A stretch of 64,000 bases of DNA from Malus domestica. Its lineage: Eukaryota > Streptophyta > Magnoliopsida > Rosales > Rosaceae. Under the pieces are notes generated by a model. The model searched no databases. It saw only the letters and a program-made list of their open reading frames with translations, and was not told the origin of the DNA. A program made the position numbers and the translations under genes. The stretch is taken from NCBI RefSeq assembly GCF_042453785.1, contig NC_091677.1, forward strand, positions 6,667,501 to 6,731,500. Reading direction: 5' to 3'. Positions 46,218 through 58,526 of the stretch are shown piece by piece (the stretch's first letter is position 1; each line of letters starts with the position of its first letter).

Positions 46218-49200
46218 ATTCCATCGGCACCCGGGTGCAGTGTTAAATGAGCAAGGGGGCCATAGAAACTTCTTTTCGAACGACTCCACTCAAAGTTGTT
46301 TGGGAGCATATGCTCCTATCAACTTTACACAGGACACACAAAAGAAGTACTTTGATCCTATTAGACGGGGGAAGGTGAAGAAGCTAGGACAGAAGGGTAG
46401 AGTTCAAGAGAGTAGAATGCGTTTAGGAACGTGGAATATAGGAACCTTAACGGGAAAATCTATGGAAGTAGTGGAAGTTATGGTGAGGAGAAGGATAAAT
46501 ATTATGTGCCTACAAGAAACTAAGTGGGTTGGTCTTAAGGCAAAGGATTTAGAAAACTCAGGGTTTAAACTTTGGTATTCGGGCACAAATAGAACGAGAA
46601 ACGGTGTTGGCATCATCGTGGACAAGACCTTGACACAAGATGTTGTAGATGTCAAGAGGGTAGGAGATAGAATCATGGCAATCAAGATTGTAATAAGACA
46701 AGAACTCATCAATGTGATTAGTGCGTACGCACCTGAAGTAGGGTTGGATACGAGTTCGAAGGAGAAATTTTGGGAAGACCTTGGAGACTTGGTGCAAGGA
46801 ATTGCTCAGACGGAGAAGTTATTTATAAGAGGAGATTTAAATGGACACGTGTGTAGGGAGACAGGCAACTATGGAGGTTTTCATGGTGGCCATGGTTTTG
46901 GGGAGAGAAACGAAGATGGGGAAGCTATCTTGGATTTTGCAATGGCATGTGATCTCTTCTTAGCCAACACCTTCTTTAAGAAGGGAGAAGAACATGTGAT
47001 CACCTACAAGAGTGGGTCGTCAAAAACACAAATAGATTTTCTTCTAATGAGGAAAGGGGATCGTATAACTTGTAAGGATTGCAAAGTTATACCGGGAGAG
47101 AGCTTGGCTAATCAACATCGTTTGTTGGTGATGGATGTACATATCAAAAGAGTGAGAAAAAATAACAAGACTTGGAAGTGCCCAAGGACTAGATGGTGGA
47201 ATCTAAAAAGAGAAAAACAAGCAATTTTCAAAGAGAAAGTAATCACCCAATGTGTGTGGGATAGAGAGGGGGAAGCTAGCGAAGGGTGGGATTCCATGGC
47301 TAGTTGTATCCGAAAAGTAGCAAAAGAGGCATTAGGAGAGTCCAAGGGTTTTGCTCCACACCAAAAGGAATCTTGGCGGTGGAATGAGGAGGTACAAACA
47401 AAGGTGAAGGCTAAGAAGGAATGTTGTAAAATCTTATACAAGGATAAGACCGATGAAAATGGTGAAAGGTATAGAAGAGCGAAGCAAGAGGCGAAGAAAG
47501 CTGTGAGAGAAGCTAACTTAGCGGCTTATGACGATATGTATAAGCGACTAGATACCAAAGAAGGAGAGTTGGATATCTATAAACTAGCTAGAGCAAGGGA
47601 AAAGAAGACAAGGGACCTAAACGAAGTGAGGTGCATCAAGGATGAGGATGGAAAGGTTCTTGCTACAGAGAACGTGGTCAAAGACAGATGGAGAGGTTAT
47701 TTTCATAATCTTTTCAATGAAGGACATGAAAGGAGTACTTTTTTAGGAAAGTTGAGTAACTCAGAAGAGTGTAGAAACTACTAATTTTATCGTCGAATTA
47801 GGAAGGAAGAAATGGTTGTAGCTTTGAAGAATATGAAGCATAGAAAAGCAGTGGGCCCAGACGATATACCGATCAAAGTGTGGAAAGTCTTGGGAGAGAC
47901 AGGTATAGTATGGCTCACTGACCTTTTCAATAGGATTTTGAAAACGAAAAAGATGCCAAATGAGTGGCGAAAGAGCACTTTGGTGCCTATCTACAAGAAT
48001 AAGGGTGACGTACAAAATTGCATGAACTATAGAGGTATTAAGCTAATGAGTCATACAAAGAAGCTCTGGGAAAGAGTCATTGAGCATAGATTGAGGCAAG
48101 AGACACGGGTTTCGGACAACCAATTCGGGTTCATGCCAGGGCGCTCAACCATGGAGGCAATCTATCTCTTACGAAGATTGATGGAAAGATATAGAGATGG
48201 GAAAAAAGATTTACACATGGTCTTTATAGATTTGGAAAAAGCGTATGATAGGGTCCCAAGAGACATTCTTTGGAGGATTTTAGAGAAGAAAGAAGTACGA
48301 GTAGCATATATCCAAGCTATAAAGGATATGTATGAAGGAGCAAAGACTACCGTAAGAACTCATGAAGGACAAACCGAAAGCTTCCCCATAATTGTAGGAT
48401 TACATCAAAACTCATCCTTAAGTCCTTACCTTTTTGCGTTGGTAATGGATGAGTTAACAAGACATATTCAAGATGATATTCCTTGGTGTATGCTTTTCGC
48501 AGACGATATAGTGTTGATAGATGAAACTCAGGAAGGGGTAAATGCGAAGCTTAACCTTTGGAGAGAAGTGTTGGAATCTAAAGGTCTTCGCCTAAGCCGA
48601 TCAAAGACAGAATATATGGAGTGTAATTTCAGTGCAAATAGAGGCCAAAATGAGTTAGGGGTGAGGATCGAAGATCAGGAAATACCAAAGAGCGACCGTT
48701 TTCGCTACCTAGGATCTATGTTGCAAAAGAATGGAGAATTAGATGGAGATCTCAACCATAGAATACAAATTGGATAGATGAAGTGGAATAGTGCATCTGG
48801 CGTGTTGTGTGACCACCGTATGCTACTGAAACTCAAGAGAAAATTTTATAGGAATACAATAAGGCCGGCGATGCTGTATGGCACATAATGTTGGGCGGTG
48901 AAACATCAACACGTACACAAAATGGGTGTAGCGGAGATGAGGATGTTTCGTTGGATGTGTGGGCACACGAGAAATGATAAGATTAGGAATGAGGATATCC
49001 AAGGTAAAGTAAGAGTAGTCGAAATTGTAGGAAAACTGAGAGAAAATCGGTTACGGTGGTTTGGACATGTGCAAAGAATGCCTACTAACGCTCCGGTTAG
49101 AAGATGTGACTACGGGATAGAGGTTCATGGCCGAAGGGGTAGATGAGGACATAGGAAAACTTTGGAAGATAGATGAAAACATAGGAAAACTTTGGAAGAT

Positions 49201-49303
49201 ACTCTAAGAAAAGACTTAGATTACATGGATCTAACGGAGGACATGACACATAACCGAGTACAATGGCGTTCTAAGATTCATATAGCAGACCCCACTCAGT
49301 GAC
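46218..49303 (+). mobile_element. RTE-clade LINE, nearly full length, 3' end lost
   Basis: Starts within the PPR coding region near CCATCGGCACCCGGG and carries endonuclease and RT in one frame. It stops at AGACCCCACTCAGTG (49303), ~25 bp short of the normal GGGAAAAGGC(TTG)n end, where the composite element begins. No target duplication is found at its left edge. A ~38-bp tandem duplication (ACATAGGAAAACTTTGGAAGA) lies at ~49148-49200. Confidence 0.85.
46417..49300 (+). pseudogene. RTE LINE ORF: AP-like endonuclease plus reverse transcriptase
   Basis: From ATG 46417 the frame reads MRLGTWNIGTLTGKSMEVVE, an exonuclease-endonuclease-phosphatase fold with CLQETKW, RGDLNGHV and TQIDFLLMR...NQHRLLVMDV motifs (46417-47130). 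A linker follows, then RT with [43 protein letters not shown] and an intact catalytic FADDIVL near 48500. It would nick target DNA and prime reverse transcription there. Breaks: TAA at 47782-47784, TAG at ~48775 where the family has Trp (GW to G-stop), TAA at ~48887 and others. The upstream gene context is the PPR pseudogene. Confidence 0.9.
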
Positions 49304-49563
49304 TTGGATTTTTCAAGTCTCAAACCAAGAAGTTTTCCTCACTCGAGAAATTAAGGGAACACTACCTCAACCTACATGCTCCACTCACAAAGCTTCAACA
49401 TACAAGCTTCAACAAAAGGAAAATTCAAAGAACTTAGTGAAGAAGGCTTTGGTGTATTTAACACAATACGTTGAAATGAAGTAAAATTTATTTATTGATA
49501 TCTCCGATAAGTTACAAATATGTACATATACATGAGTCAAAATAAACAAACAAGAGGGAGCAT

Positions 49564-50238
49564 TCACAAAAGTTGCTTAGGAGAAGTCTCAGCAGTCGGT
49601 AGAGCCCCAGAAAGAGAAGGCACCGGAGGAGGATCATTCGGAGCCTCAGTACTGGACAGAACCTTAGAATGAGGAGGCATCGGAAGTTGATCATTTGGAG
49701 CTTCATTACGCGGTACAGCCCCAGAAGACGAAGGCAATAAATGCCTTTGGAACAAACCCACAAACCTCTGATGATCAAGTAAAATCTGACCATCAGATTC
49801 CTTCATCTAGTCAAGCTTCATCTTCATGTTTGTAGCATAGTCATGTGCGAGCCGGTGTAACTGTTTATTCTCATGCTTGAGCCCTCTAATATCCTGTTTG
49901 AGACTCATCACTTCAGCCGCCAATGATTCAATTTAGCGGGTTCGAGCAAATAGGCGTTGGGCCATATTAGACACAGAACCTGCACACTGAACACTGAGAG
50001 CCAGATAATCCTTAACAGCCAACTCATCAGATCGTTTGGAAAATAGTCTGTTATCTTTGGGGGTGAGAAGGTTCCTGGCCACCACCGCAGCGGTTATATC
50101 ATTCTTCATCATGGAATCCTCAACGGTAAGAGGACCAGTAGTGGATAAGAAGGATGTGCACCATATGTTGTCTGGAGAAGGCATGGCTGCCTCTTCAACA
50201 AGGTTCAAGTCAAAACGACGGTCGGAGGGGCCAGACAT
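49564..50238 (-). pseudogene. Antisense coiled-coil ORF of composite element, broken
   Basis: Same protein as 35985-36659, starting [18 protein letters not shown] at 50238. Stops are present near 49934 (a codon after the RTR motif) and near 49808 (before MKESDGQ). The remaining sequence is about 90% alike by eye. Confidence 0.75.
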
Positions 50239-50369
50239 TTTCAAAGGTGTTGAAGAGAGAAGAGGTCGGACAAATCAAGATCTTAGAAGTGTAAGAAAGG
50301 AGCTTCTACTAGTGGAGATTCAAGTGTGCTTTGGAACTTAATGCCAGCCTCTATAAAAATCTGCACTCG

Positions 50370-51300
50370 ACGGAGCTTCAAAAATCGAAGAGGCGTTTGC
50401 TTTCTCAAAAGTTGGGTTACTCAGAGACCACGAGGGCCGATCTCAAAAATCGAAGAGGTGTTTGCTTTCTCAAAAGCTGGGCTGCTCAAAGACCACGAAG
50501 GCCGATATCAGAAATCGAAGAGGCGCTTGCTTTCTCAAAAGCTGGGCTGCTCAGAGACCACGAGGGCCAATCTCAGAAATCGAAAAGGCACCTGCTTTTT
50601 CAGCCTTATCAGCACCTGTCACATGCACACTCAGCTTTGCGGAAATTACGGGCATTCTGTCGAAGATTTCTGGTGAAGTAGAAAGCACGTGAATCTTACT
50701 GTTCAATCATCCACTTTCCACACGCAACATCAGCTCATGGGTACCACAGATAACTTTGCCAAAAATCTCTGACAAAGTTTAGACACGTGAAGCTAGCAGC
50801 TCCCACTACATCGCTATGACCAAGAAGGGTAAAAGAATAGCAAAGAAACAGCACTAACAAAGTTTAGACACATAAATTTGGAAGGTCTAGCTACCATATT
50901 ATTACCCATAAGGGTAAAGGAACAGCACCACTGCTGGATAATTGGAAAGTCCCTGTGTGTCAACCTATGTGCTCCGTGGCAAGGTAGACTAGCAAACATG
51001 CCCAACCTTTACTCACATTCGAGAAAACACTCCCAACAAGATAGCTTGCTCCAAAATCGAAGAGGCACCGCCCTCCGAATCTCGAGAGCCAGACTCCCAA
51101 CATGATTACTTTCTCAAAAATCGAAGAGACACCGCTCTCCAAATCTCGAGAGCTAGACTCCCAGCAGAATTGCTTTCTCAAAAATCGAAGAGGCACCGTT
51201 CTCCGAATTTCGAGAGCCAGATCCCCGACAAGATTGCTTGTTCGAAAATCGAAGAGGCACCGCTTTCTTAACTTCGAGAGCCAGATCTTATTGGATAAAG
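50370..51300. repeat. Tandem arrays of composite element copy 2
   Basis: Four ~65-bp units with AATCGAAGAGG(C/T)G...CTTTCTCAAAAGCTGGGCT at 50382-50590, and five ~60-bp units with CCGAATCTCGAGAGCCAGA-like cores at 51052-51285. They are separated by unique sequence. The array has the same order as copy 1 but is shorter. Confidence 0.85.
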
Positions 51301-52807
51301 TTTGTCTGTAATCTTCACAAGCAACATCAGTTTTCCAGATACCACAGACCATTTTTTCAAAGTGCTCTGACAGAGTTAAAACACGTGAAGCTGGCAGCTC
51401 CCACTACCGTGCTATGACCAAGCAGGATAAAGGAATAGCATTACTATTTGTTGTTAGGGAGACTCCTATATATGTCGACCTCCATCCTCAACGGACAGGC
51501 AGACTTGCAAAAATGCTCAACCATTCCCCATATCTGAAAGGGCATTCCCAATGAAGCCTCTCGAAATACTCAGCTTTCTTTCCCCCCGATAATACCTCTG
51601 CAAACAAGCTACACCAGAGTAAGAATATCTCATATCATCAGGGTTAAAAGCAAGAGTATCCCATATTATTCTTTTGGCCTTGTTCTTACCTGCAAGACAA
51701 TGAGACAGAGAGCAATCAGTTAGCACTTGGAATCAAGCTTCCAGTCAGGAACTGACTGCCTGGAACCCTTTACCTGATTACTTACCTGATATTGCTCTCG
51801 AGTACTCATATTCAACATCTTATGCTTCCAGAGAAGATACCACATCTGCCTGAGGAACAGATAGGGCAAGTGAGAAGGATACAAGGAAGCATGTGGAGAC
51901 AAGCGTAACAGAACATGTGCCAATACATCCACTACTTTGTCAACAACAAAAGTATCCCATATCAGCAGGGTCGAACGTAGTCTAGATTTGATGGACTTGT
52001 TTTGACCCTCAAATTCTTTAGTCGGCCTTATACTCTGGAGGAAACCAGAAAACCCTCCAGCCCAGTTCAAGAATAAGCCTGTGGAAAGTTACTTCTTCAA
52101 AAGCAAAAGTATCTCATATCATATCTTTTCATTTTTCTTCTCTTTATCCTTCATGCTACCTGCAAGATAGGGAGAATGAACAATCAGCCGGAACTCGAAA
52201 TCAAACTTCTGATCTGGGACTGATTGCTTGGAGCTCTGATTGCTTACCTTGTCTATCATCTCTTTCAGCAGATCCCCTAGCTCGGCGACTTGGGGGACTC
52301 CTACTACATGGTTTGTATCGCGCTTGACCAAGCCTGAAACTACAAGTAAGCTTCAAGTGAAATTGATACATTACCTTGTGCATCTCCACCAGTTAAATAT
52401 ATCACCCCTGGATGGAGGAAGAGTACTTCCAGAGAAGATGCCACATCTACCTATGAGACAGATAAGGCAAGTGAAGACGATACCACACTTCGGTACTTAG
52501 AAGTTTCGTGATTACGAGATAATTCTCCCACAATATTTCCTAATGTCATTTGTACTAAATCATTCACTTGTACTCACTAAAAGAGAGCTTGAACCTATGT
52601 ACTTGTGTAAACCCTTCACAATTAATGAGAACTCCTCTACTTCGTGGACGTAGCCAATCCGGGTGAACCACGTACATCTTGCGTTTGCTTTCCTGTCTCT
52701 ATCCATTTACATACTTATCCACACTAATGACCGAAGCAATCTAGCGAAGATCACAAACTTAATACTTTCTGTTGTACCAAAGTCCTCACTGATTTTGTGC
52801 ATCAACA

Positions 52808-53608
52808 ATCCTTAAGTCCTTACCTTTTTGCGTTGGTAATGGATGAGTTAACAGGGACATATTCAAGATGATATTCCTTGGTGTATGCTTTTCGCAAACG
52901 ATATAATGTTGATAGATGAAACTCAGGAAGGGGTAAATGCGAAGCTTAACCTTTGGAGAGAAGTGTTAGAATCTAAAGGTCTTCGCCTAAGCCGATCAAA
53001 GACAGAATATATGGAGTACAAGTTCAGTGTAAATGGAGGCCAAAATGAGTTAGGGGTGAGGATCGGAGATCAGGAAATACCAAAGAACGACCGTTTTCGC
53101 TACCTAGGATCTATCTTGCAAAAGAACGGAGATTTAGATGAAGATCTCAACCATAAAATACAAGCTGGATAGATGAAGTGGAAGAGTGCATCCGACATAT
53201 TATGTGACCGTCATAGGCCACTGAAGCTCAAGGGAAAATTTTATAGGACAACAATAAGGCCGGCGATGTTGTATGGCACAGAATGTTGCTGGGTGAAGCA
53301 TCAACACGTACACAAAATAGGTGTAACGGAGATGAGGATGCTTCGTTGGATGTGTGGGCACACGAGAAATGATAAGATTAGGAATAAGGATATCCGAGGT
53401 AAAGTAAGAGTAGCCGAAATTGAAGGAAATATGAGAGAAAATCGGTTACGGTGGTTTGGACATGTGCAAAAAGGCCTACTGACGCTACGGTTCGAAGATG
53501 TAACTACGAGAGTACTTGGATCTAACGGAACACAAAACCGAGCGCAATGGCGTTCTAGGATTCATATAGCCGACCCTACTTAGTGGGAAAATGCTTTGTT
53601 GTTGTTGT
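52808..53608 (+). pseudogene. RTE LINE 3' tail (partial RT and C-terminal region)
   Basis: Corresponds to 48414 onward of the RTE above. The catalytic box reads FANDIML where the neighbour has FADDIVL, so it could not encode a working RT. It carries the same Trp-to-TAG stop (GGATAG before ATGAAGTGG, 53170) as the upstream RTE copy, showing close common ancestry. An internal deletion removes part of the C-terminal basic region near 53500. Confidence 0.85.
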
Positions 53609-54140
53609 ATTCATAATATTGAAAAAAAGTGTTTCAGTTGAAGCAGTGACGCAGTTAGAGTCATCCTACCATGAAGGGAAACCTTACTCTAGGCAAGCTG
53701 TCATCACCATTGTCTTCTCTATGGTGGGTATGCATGCTTTGGTGTTCGAGTCCTGTGAGAAATTCACAAAAGCTAATGTAAAGCTCGATTCTTTTCTCTA
53801 TAACATCGCGATATATGCTTATGGGGCTGCTGGGGTGATCGACAAGGCTCTGAACATGTTCATGAGAATGCAAGATGAAGACCTGGAGCCAGACGTTGTA
53901 ACATATATTAACCTAGTATGTTGCTATGTAAAAAATGGTATGGTCGAAGGTGTGAAGCGAATATACAGCCGGTTGAAATACGGAGAGATAGAGCCAAATC
54001 ATTCCTTGTACAAAGTTGTTATGGATGCCTATACAGATGCCAACAGGCATGACCTTGCCAAACTGGTTAGCCAAGAGATGAGATATGAGTTCTACTCAGA
54101 ACAAAAGACTGGTTCCGAAACTAAAGACGAGTCCGATTAG

Positions 54141-55112
54141 GCTACTTAAAATCTTAAGGATGTGTAATTGTTTAAACGTATAAACTCCCTGTGTTGTTAC
54201 ACTGTACAGAAACAGATTTGTTCATGCATCTAATATCGTATTGTATAAATGTACCGGATTTGACAAAACATGTATTGTATTTCCCATCTGTGTTGTTACA
54301 CCGTACAGAAACACATTTGTTACTGCAATTTTGTTTTCCAATATAGTAGGGCAAAAAGGGAACCATTCAAATTTCTTTTCCCCTAAACAACAAGGTGTGT
54401 ACAAGTCAAATTTCCCTTCCAATTTTCTCAGCAGCCAAACAAAAGTTAAAGCTCCCTTATTTTTCCTCTGTCAACTGTATTTCCATTTTTTTTTCCACTT
54501 GGATGATGGATGGCCGTTGGATTTTCAAAGATTTGACTATAAAACTCAGCCAACTGAAGCCCATACCAAATAAACTTCGATACCTCCTACCTGCCACCCA
54601 CATTCCCCATCTGGAGAATTATTTTATTCTGACCGGAATACGGGTGATACACCACATACTTTTATATAAGTAGTGAAAATTTTTATTTTTTAAGTTATTA
54701 ATTTTTTAACACACATATTCTACAATTTTCATAGTAACATGTGATATATCACCTCGTATTTTGATCACACTAAAGAATCTCTTCACCATCTGACCCCATA
54801 TTAATCACCACAGCATTCTGAAACCACCATCTCCCACCATGTGTACGGCCATGATCTCATGCTCCCATCACTAAATTCCCCAGCCAGCTGGCAAAAATGT
54901 ACTGGCCTTGTTGCATGAGCCTTGATGCCCTAAACCTCAAACTCATCCAACGGTCAGAAACAGCAATGGCAACAAAACTTGCTCGATCTATAACTTGTCT
55001 CACGCGCATATAAGCAAAATTTTCATTTCTTATTTTTCAGCTTCCAAAATCAACATCTCACATTTTTTGGTTCTCTCTTCAGAAGTCAATTAAAAGCTGA
55101 AACCGGAACAGA
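54141..55112. other. PPR 3' flank and upstream region of small zinc-ribbon gene
   Basis: No gene recognised. A CTGTGTTGTTACAC(C/T)GTACAGAAACA(C/G)ATTTGTT motif is repeated at ~54188 and ~54291 (~103 bp apart). The last ~130 bp is the leader of the gene at 55113. Confidence 0.45.
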
Positions 55113-55319
55113 ATGGTGGTGTTTTGTTTTCTGGTGGATCAGAAGAGGCAAGTGCAGGGGAGCAAGCCGGTGGCGGGAATATGCTTGCGGTGCGGCGGAG
55201 GAGCGAGCGTGGCGGACATGAAGACCGCTACAAGATTTTGTTACGTCCTGTTTTATTGGAAATCTTGGAGGGCCATAATATGTACTTTCTGTGGAGATGT
55301 GCTTCGTTCTTATCGATAA
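55113..55319 (+). CDS. Small conserved CXXC...CXXC plant protein
   Basis: Single-exon ORF of 68 residues starting MVVFCFLVDQKRQVQGSKP. Cysteine pairs C24-L-R-C27 and C57-T-F-C60 are 29 residues apart, the layout of a zinc ribbon. FYWKSWRAIICTFCG...LRSYR at the C-terminus matches a family of tiny plant proteins I recall, which have no assigned function. A further Cys at 5 and 43 may be structural. The overlapping minus-strand frame is a shadow. It has its own promoter region and no obvious relation to the neighbouring pseudogene. Confidence 0.75.
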   Translation: MVVFCFLVDQKRQVQGSKPVAGICLRCGGGASVADMKTATRFCYVLFYWKSWRAIICTFCGDVLRSYR

Positions 55320-55740
55320 ATTATTGGCTAATTTGCATGTTTCTTCTAACAAAAGGGTGATTTGTTAATTTGCATGTATAGCTAGCTAGCTAGGCCTTTA
55401 GTAGTTTAATTTAATGAGTATTTGATTTCGGTATCTTTTACTTTGTGTTATTCATATTTCTCAGTTCAGTCATCGTCACTCCAATCCGACGCACCAAATG
55501 CCGCTTAAACTTGTTGCTTTTAGACACAATTTTACATACGTTTAGCACACTGCATCAAAGTCTAACACAAGCTAATGACTATGGGCACATTTGAATGTGC
55601 TTTAAAAATGGCTAAAAGTACTTTTAGAGAAAATATTTTTGGGTTCCAAAAGCACTTTAAGTGCATTCTGCAAGAAGCATCAATTATGTGCTTCTTCCAG
55701 TTATTGCGATGTGTATACTTCTTGCGATGTGTATACCTCT
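55320..55740. other. 3' flank and MITE-like fragment
   Basis: 55570-55700 (GGGCACATTTGAATGTGC, AAAAGCACTTTAAGTGC, AAGAAGCA...GTGCTTCTT) contains several short inverted pairs of the kind seen in common plant MITEs. GCGATGTGTATAC is duplicated at ~55707 and ~55726, just before the large inverted repeat starts. Confidence 0.45.
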
Positions 55741-56584
55741 GCAACAAAGTATTTCATCAGCAAACTAATAAGAGAGGCAACAAAGTATGTCATCGGCAAA
55801 GTGATAATAACTGTACGTGATAAGAACAAACTTATCAAATTCCCAAGACAATCCTAACCTATTTTGTCAGTTCACATCCACCAATTGCTCATGATCTCCT
55901 TCCCATATTCTTCCTAATCCTATTTTGTCAGTTCACGTCCCCCAATTGTCAGTTCGCATCCCCCAATTCCTCATGATCTCCCTCCCATAATATTTCTATT
56001 CTTATTTTGTTGGTTCACATCCCCTAATTACTCATGATCTCCCTCCCACATTCTTCGCTCTCAGCGTGCCATCCAATTTCACTTTTGTAAGAATTCCTAT
56101 TTATCATGTAACAACTTGGCGGGGTCTTTCCCGCTCAAAAACAATTTTGACGATCCTAAATCCCTAAGTTTATATATTAGGGTTCTTACACTCTTAACTG
56201 ACTCTCATCCACATCTCTACTTCAATCATCTCTCTCGCATCTCTCGCTCTTATGATCATCTCCATAATTTTGCAGAAGCAGCAACCATAAGCAACCAAGC
56301 AACCAGGCTTAATGGTAAGGATATAACCAAACTATTTAATATATTGCTTAATTATAGTTTGGTTCAAGACCTTTAGGCTACCCTTACTTTTTGTTCTGAT
56401 TTTTTCTTAGTTAGGGCATGTTATTGTTCGACTCTTGTAACTTGGGGTGCACTACAAATTGAAGTAAAGTTTTTTATTTGGATTTTTTATGCGTCAATGT
56501 CTTTGATTTTTATTATTACCAATGAATTGCAATGCACTGCATATGTGTATTTACATTTAACTTAAACTTTTTTTTTTTTTGTAG

Positions 56585-58500
56585 ATGCCAATGATTAGCC
56601 AAAAAAGGAAACAACCTCTTATGTCAACAGGAATCTTGCCTCTACCATCCCAGTCACGGTTTACATCTGCTATCGGAGCTGCTCCTCTTACTTTTCGTCA
56701 AGAAAGGAATAAGCCTGATATTTTGAGGCAAACTTATCTTTCTCGCACACAATCTCATTTTATGGGTACGACCGGGAGTGATGCTGCTCAGTTAGAGCAA
56801 AAAAACATTGATCATTCATGACCTTGGCGGGGAAACACTGTACCTTCTTCACCCTGTACTTGTTCCCAAACCATAAGTGGTGTGAGTGGGACCAATCTTC
56901 CTCGCACCCAATCCCAACCCGTAATTGGTACTAGGGAAACTTCTTATCAACATTGAGACACAGTAGGATCCCAGCTTGATGATACTCATAATGATTTACC
57001 TACTGAAGCACGTACTAGAAAGATGAGTGAAGTTCGTCGTTGACATGGGAGTAAGAAATTAAAAAAACTAATGTTATATACCATGATGAACAATGTCATT
57101 ACGTTACACCAATTACCATTGCATATTAATGCATTTTTGCTTTTCCATTGTATGTGTTAATGGTTTTGTACAAAACTTACCAGATGAAAGACCAGTGCGC
57201 AGGGTATGTCGGTTGGTTAAAACCAATCGTATTGTTCGTATTATGTAAGCAAAGATCAAGGTCGTTATAGACCCAGTGCACATGCGAGCAACTAATAAAG
57301 TTGTTCATAGATTGTTGGCATATGATACGAGGGCTATTGTTCACTAACACTGCCTAATGAACATGATATATTAGAAAAGAATGTCTGACGAGTCAAAGTC
57401 AAACCTCATCTCGGAGATCACTGTGAGTAGAACCATTAATTTAAGACATATACTTTGTAATAATCTCTATAATGACTTGAATTTTACTTTAGAAACATAA
57501 TGTATTTTGTTTTAGTTTTGGTTTAAATTTATTGGAATAAAATCACAACTGTTTTTAATTATCTCAGGTGAACTTTGACTTGGACACCAATATTAAAGGA
57601 TATTATGATTATGTTGATATACTCATGTCTAGATGATACAAGGAGTTCAAGTATGAGTTACATGCATACTTTTTAGAGTGGGCATCGGCTGAGGAGGCAT
57701 TGGCCAATCCTCCGATAGAGATAAACTTAAGACTTGGGGAACCTGGACAGTAGGAGTTTTTATGCGAACATTTTCAGTTAGAGAAGTTTCTGGTATTGTT
57801 TTAGTTGATTCATGCATGCATTTAGTCTTAATTTTTTTTGTTAGGTATATGGCACTAGCTAAGAAACTGTTGTTGTGTTGTGAAATATAGAAACAATCAA
57901 AGGCTAACAAAAAAAATCGAGCCCAAAAGAAGTATGAGCATCACGCTGGTTCACGCCTACTTGCCTACATAGTGGAAGAGTGTACACAGATTAAGCAATG
58001 AATGTTTTAATGCTATGTTTGTAGCAAATTAGAATTTGGTGTATACATTTTGGGTTTGAGGGATAAGGACTTTTGACCAAATATAAGGTTTTGTTATTTA
58101 AGAATCTAGTTGCTAGCATGATCCATTTTTATGGCTACTTAATTTCTGCCATTTATATTTGACCTTATATATTGATAATTACAATCTTTGAACCTAAAAT
58201 AATAAATGGCAGGCGGGTTCCCAATTCCCTGAGATTGCTTATGCCGGGAAGAACAAAAACTGGACCAATTAGACTGCCAAGTCCAAATTTGTAAGTCTAA
58301 AATTGTATATTGTTTTAGTTTTGCATAATAAAAGAAGCTATAAATTCTGGATGAAGTTCTAATCTATGTTTTTTATTTGAAAAAATAAAGGATGAGATGG
58401 TTGCTAGGAAAGAGGATTATCTTAATGAATTAGCAAAGGATTATCCAGAGTATACTCCATTGAATGAGATAGTAGTACCTGATCAAGATGTTGGCCTTCA
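56585..58500 (+). pseudogene. Transposase_24-like gene, left arm copy
   Basis: Discontinuous coding signals: MPMISQKRKQPLMSTGILPL...HFMGTTGSDAAQLEQ (56585-56821), VCRLVKTNRIVRI...AKIKVVIDPV (57210-57290), MSDESKSNLISEIT (~57380-57425), NFDLDTNIKGYYDYVD (~57572-57620), EFKYELHAYFLEWASAEEAL (~57647-57706), FLCEHFQLEKFL (~57760), QSKANKKNRAQKKYEHHAGS (57895-57948) and MVARKEDYLNELAKDYPEYT (58397-58456). The (S)K-NK-NR-K-KY-HHAGS motif is characteristic of Transposase_24 (PF03004) proteins carried by plant CACTA-type elements; the family call is from memory. Several stops occur between the segments and the splice structure is unresolved. The protein may act in DNA transposition. Confidence 0.6.
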
Positions 58501-58526
58501 TATAAGATTATCCGGAGGATACTCCA

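Larger units (their letters stand above)
49304..53608 (+). mobile_element. Composite retroelement copy 2, in PPR gene
   Basis: Begins right after the truncated RTE with ACTTGGATTTTTCAAGTC. It has ~190 bp not present in copy 1, then the shared body from CTCCGATAAG (49502). The LTR-like segment runs through to GTGCATCAACA (52807), the kind of end that normally precedes a gypsy primer binding site. It is joined there to an RTE tail at ATCCTTAAG (52808). The element ends in GCTTTGTTGTTGTTGT at 53608, and PPR sequence follows directly. It holds one copy of the 920-bp block that is doubled in copy 1. Confidence 0.8.
43835..54140 (+). pseudogene. PPR protein (At1g73710-like), split by retroelements
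   Basis: Coding pieces 43835-46217 and 53609-54140 together resemble the ~1000-residue P-type pentatricopeptide protein At1g73710. The N-terminus is followed by many 35-residue repeats (for example TYNALIDLYGKAGRLDDAANVF, VYGSLINGFVENGRVEEALKY). Such proteins usually bind organellar RNA, and the family is nuclear encoded with few introns. Defects: a 1-nt frameshift near 44672, where MGDCE-stop replaces the continuing VNSYGSEP; an in-frame TAA at 45507-45509 inside KAF*LFKGM; and after SFNKVMSCYAIN the frame enters retroelement sequence at ~46218. The gene resumes at 53609 (FIILKK...VSVEAVTQLESS) and ends at 54140. Against the remembered homologue some 25-30 codons are missing at the junction, so the insertion was accompanied by a target deletion. 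Confidence 0.9.

Noticed and set aside
46207..46250. Starting the LINE ORF at the ATG at 46207
   Set aside because: That ATG is in the PPR frame; the endonuclease motif MRLGTWN begins at 46417.
55086..55352. 88-codon minus-strand ORF over the small zinc-ribbon gene
   Set aside because: The plus frame has conserved CXXC pairs and a family-like C-terminus; the minus frame has neither.
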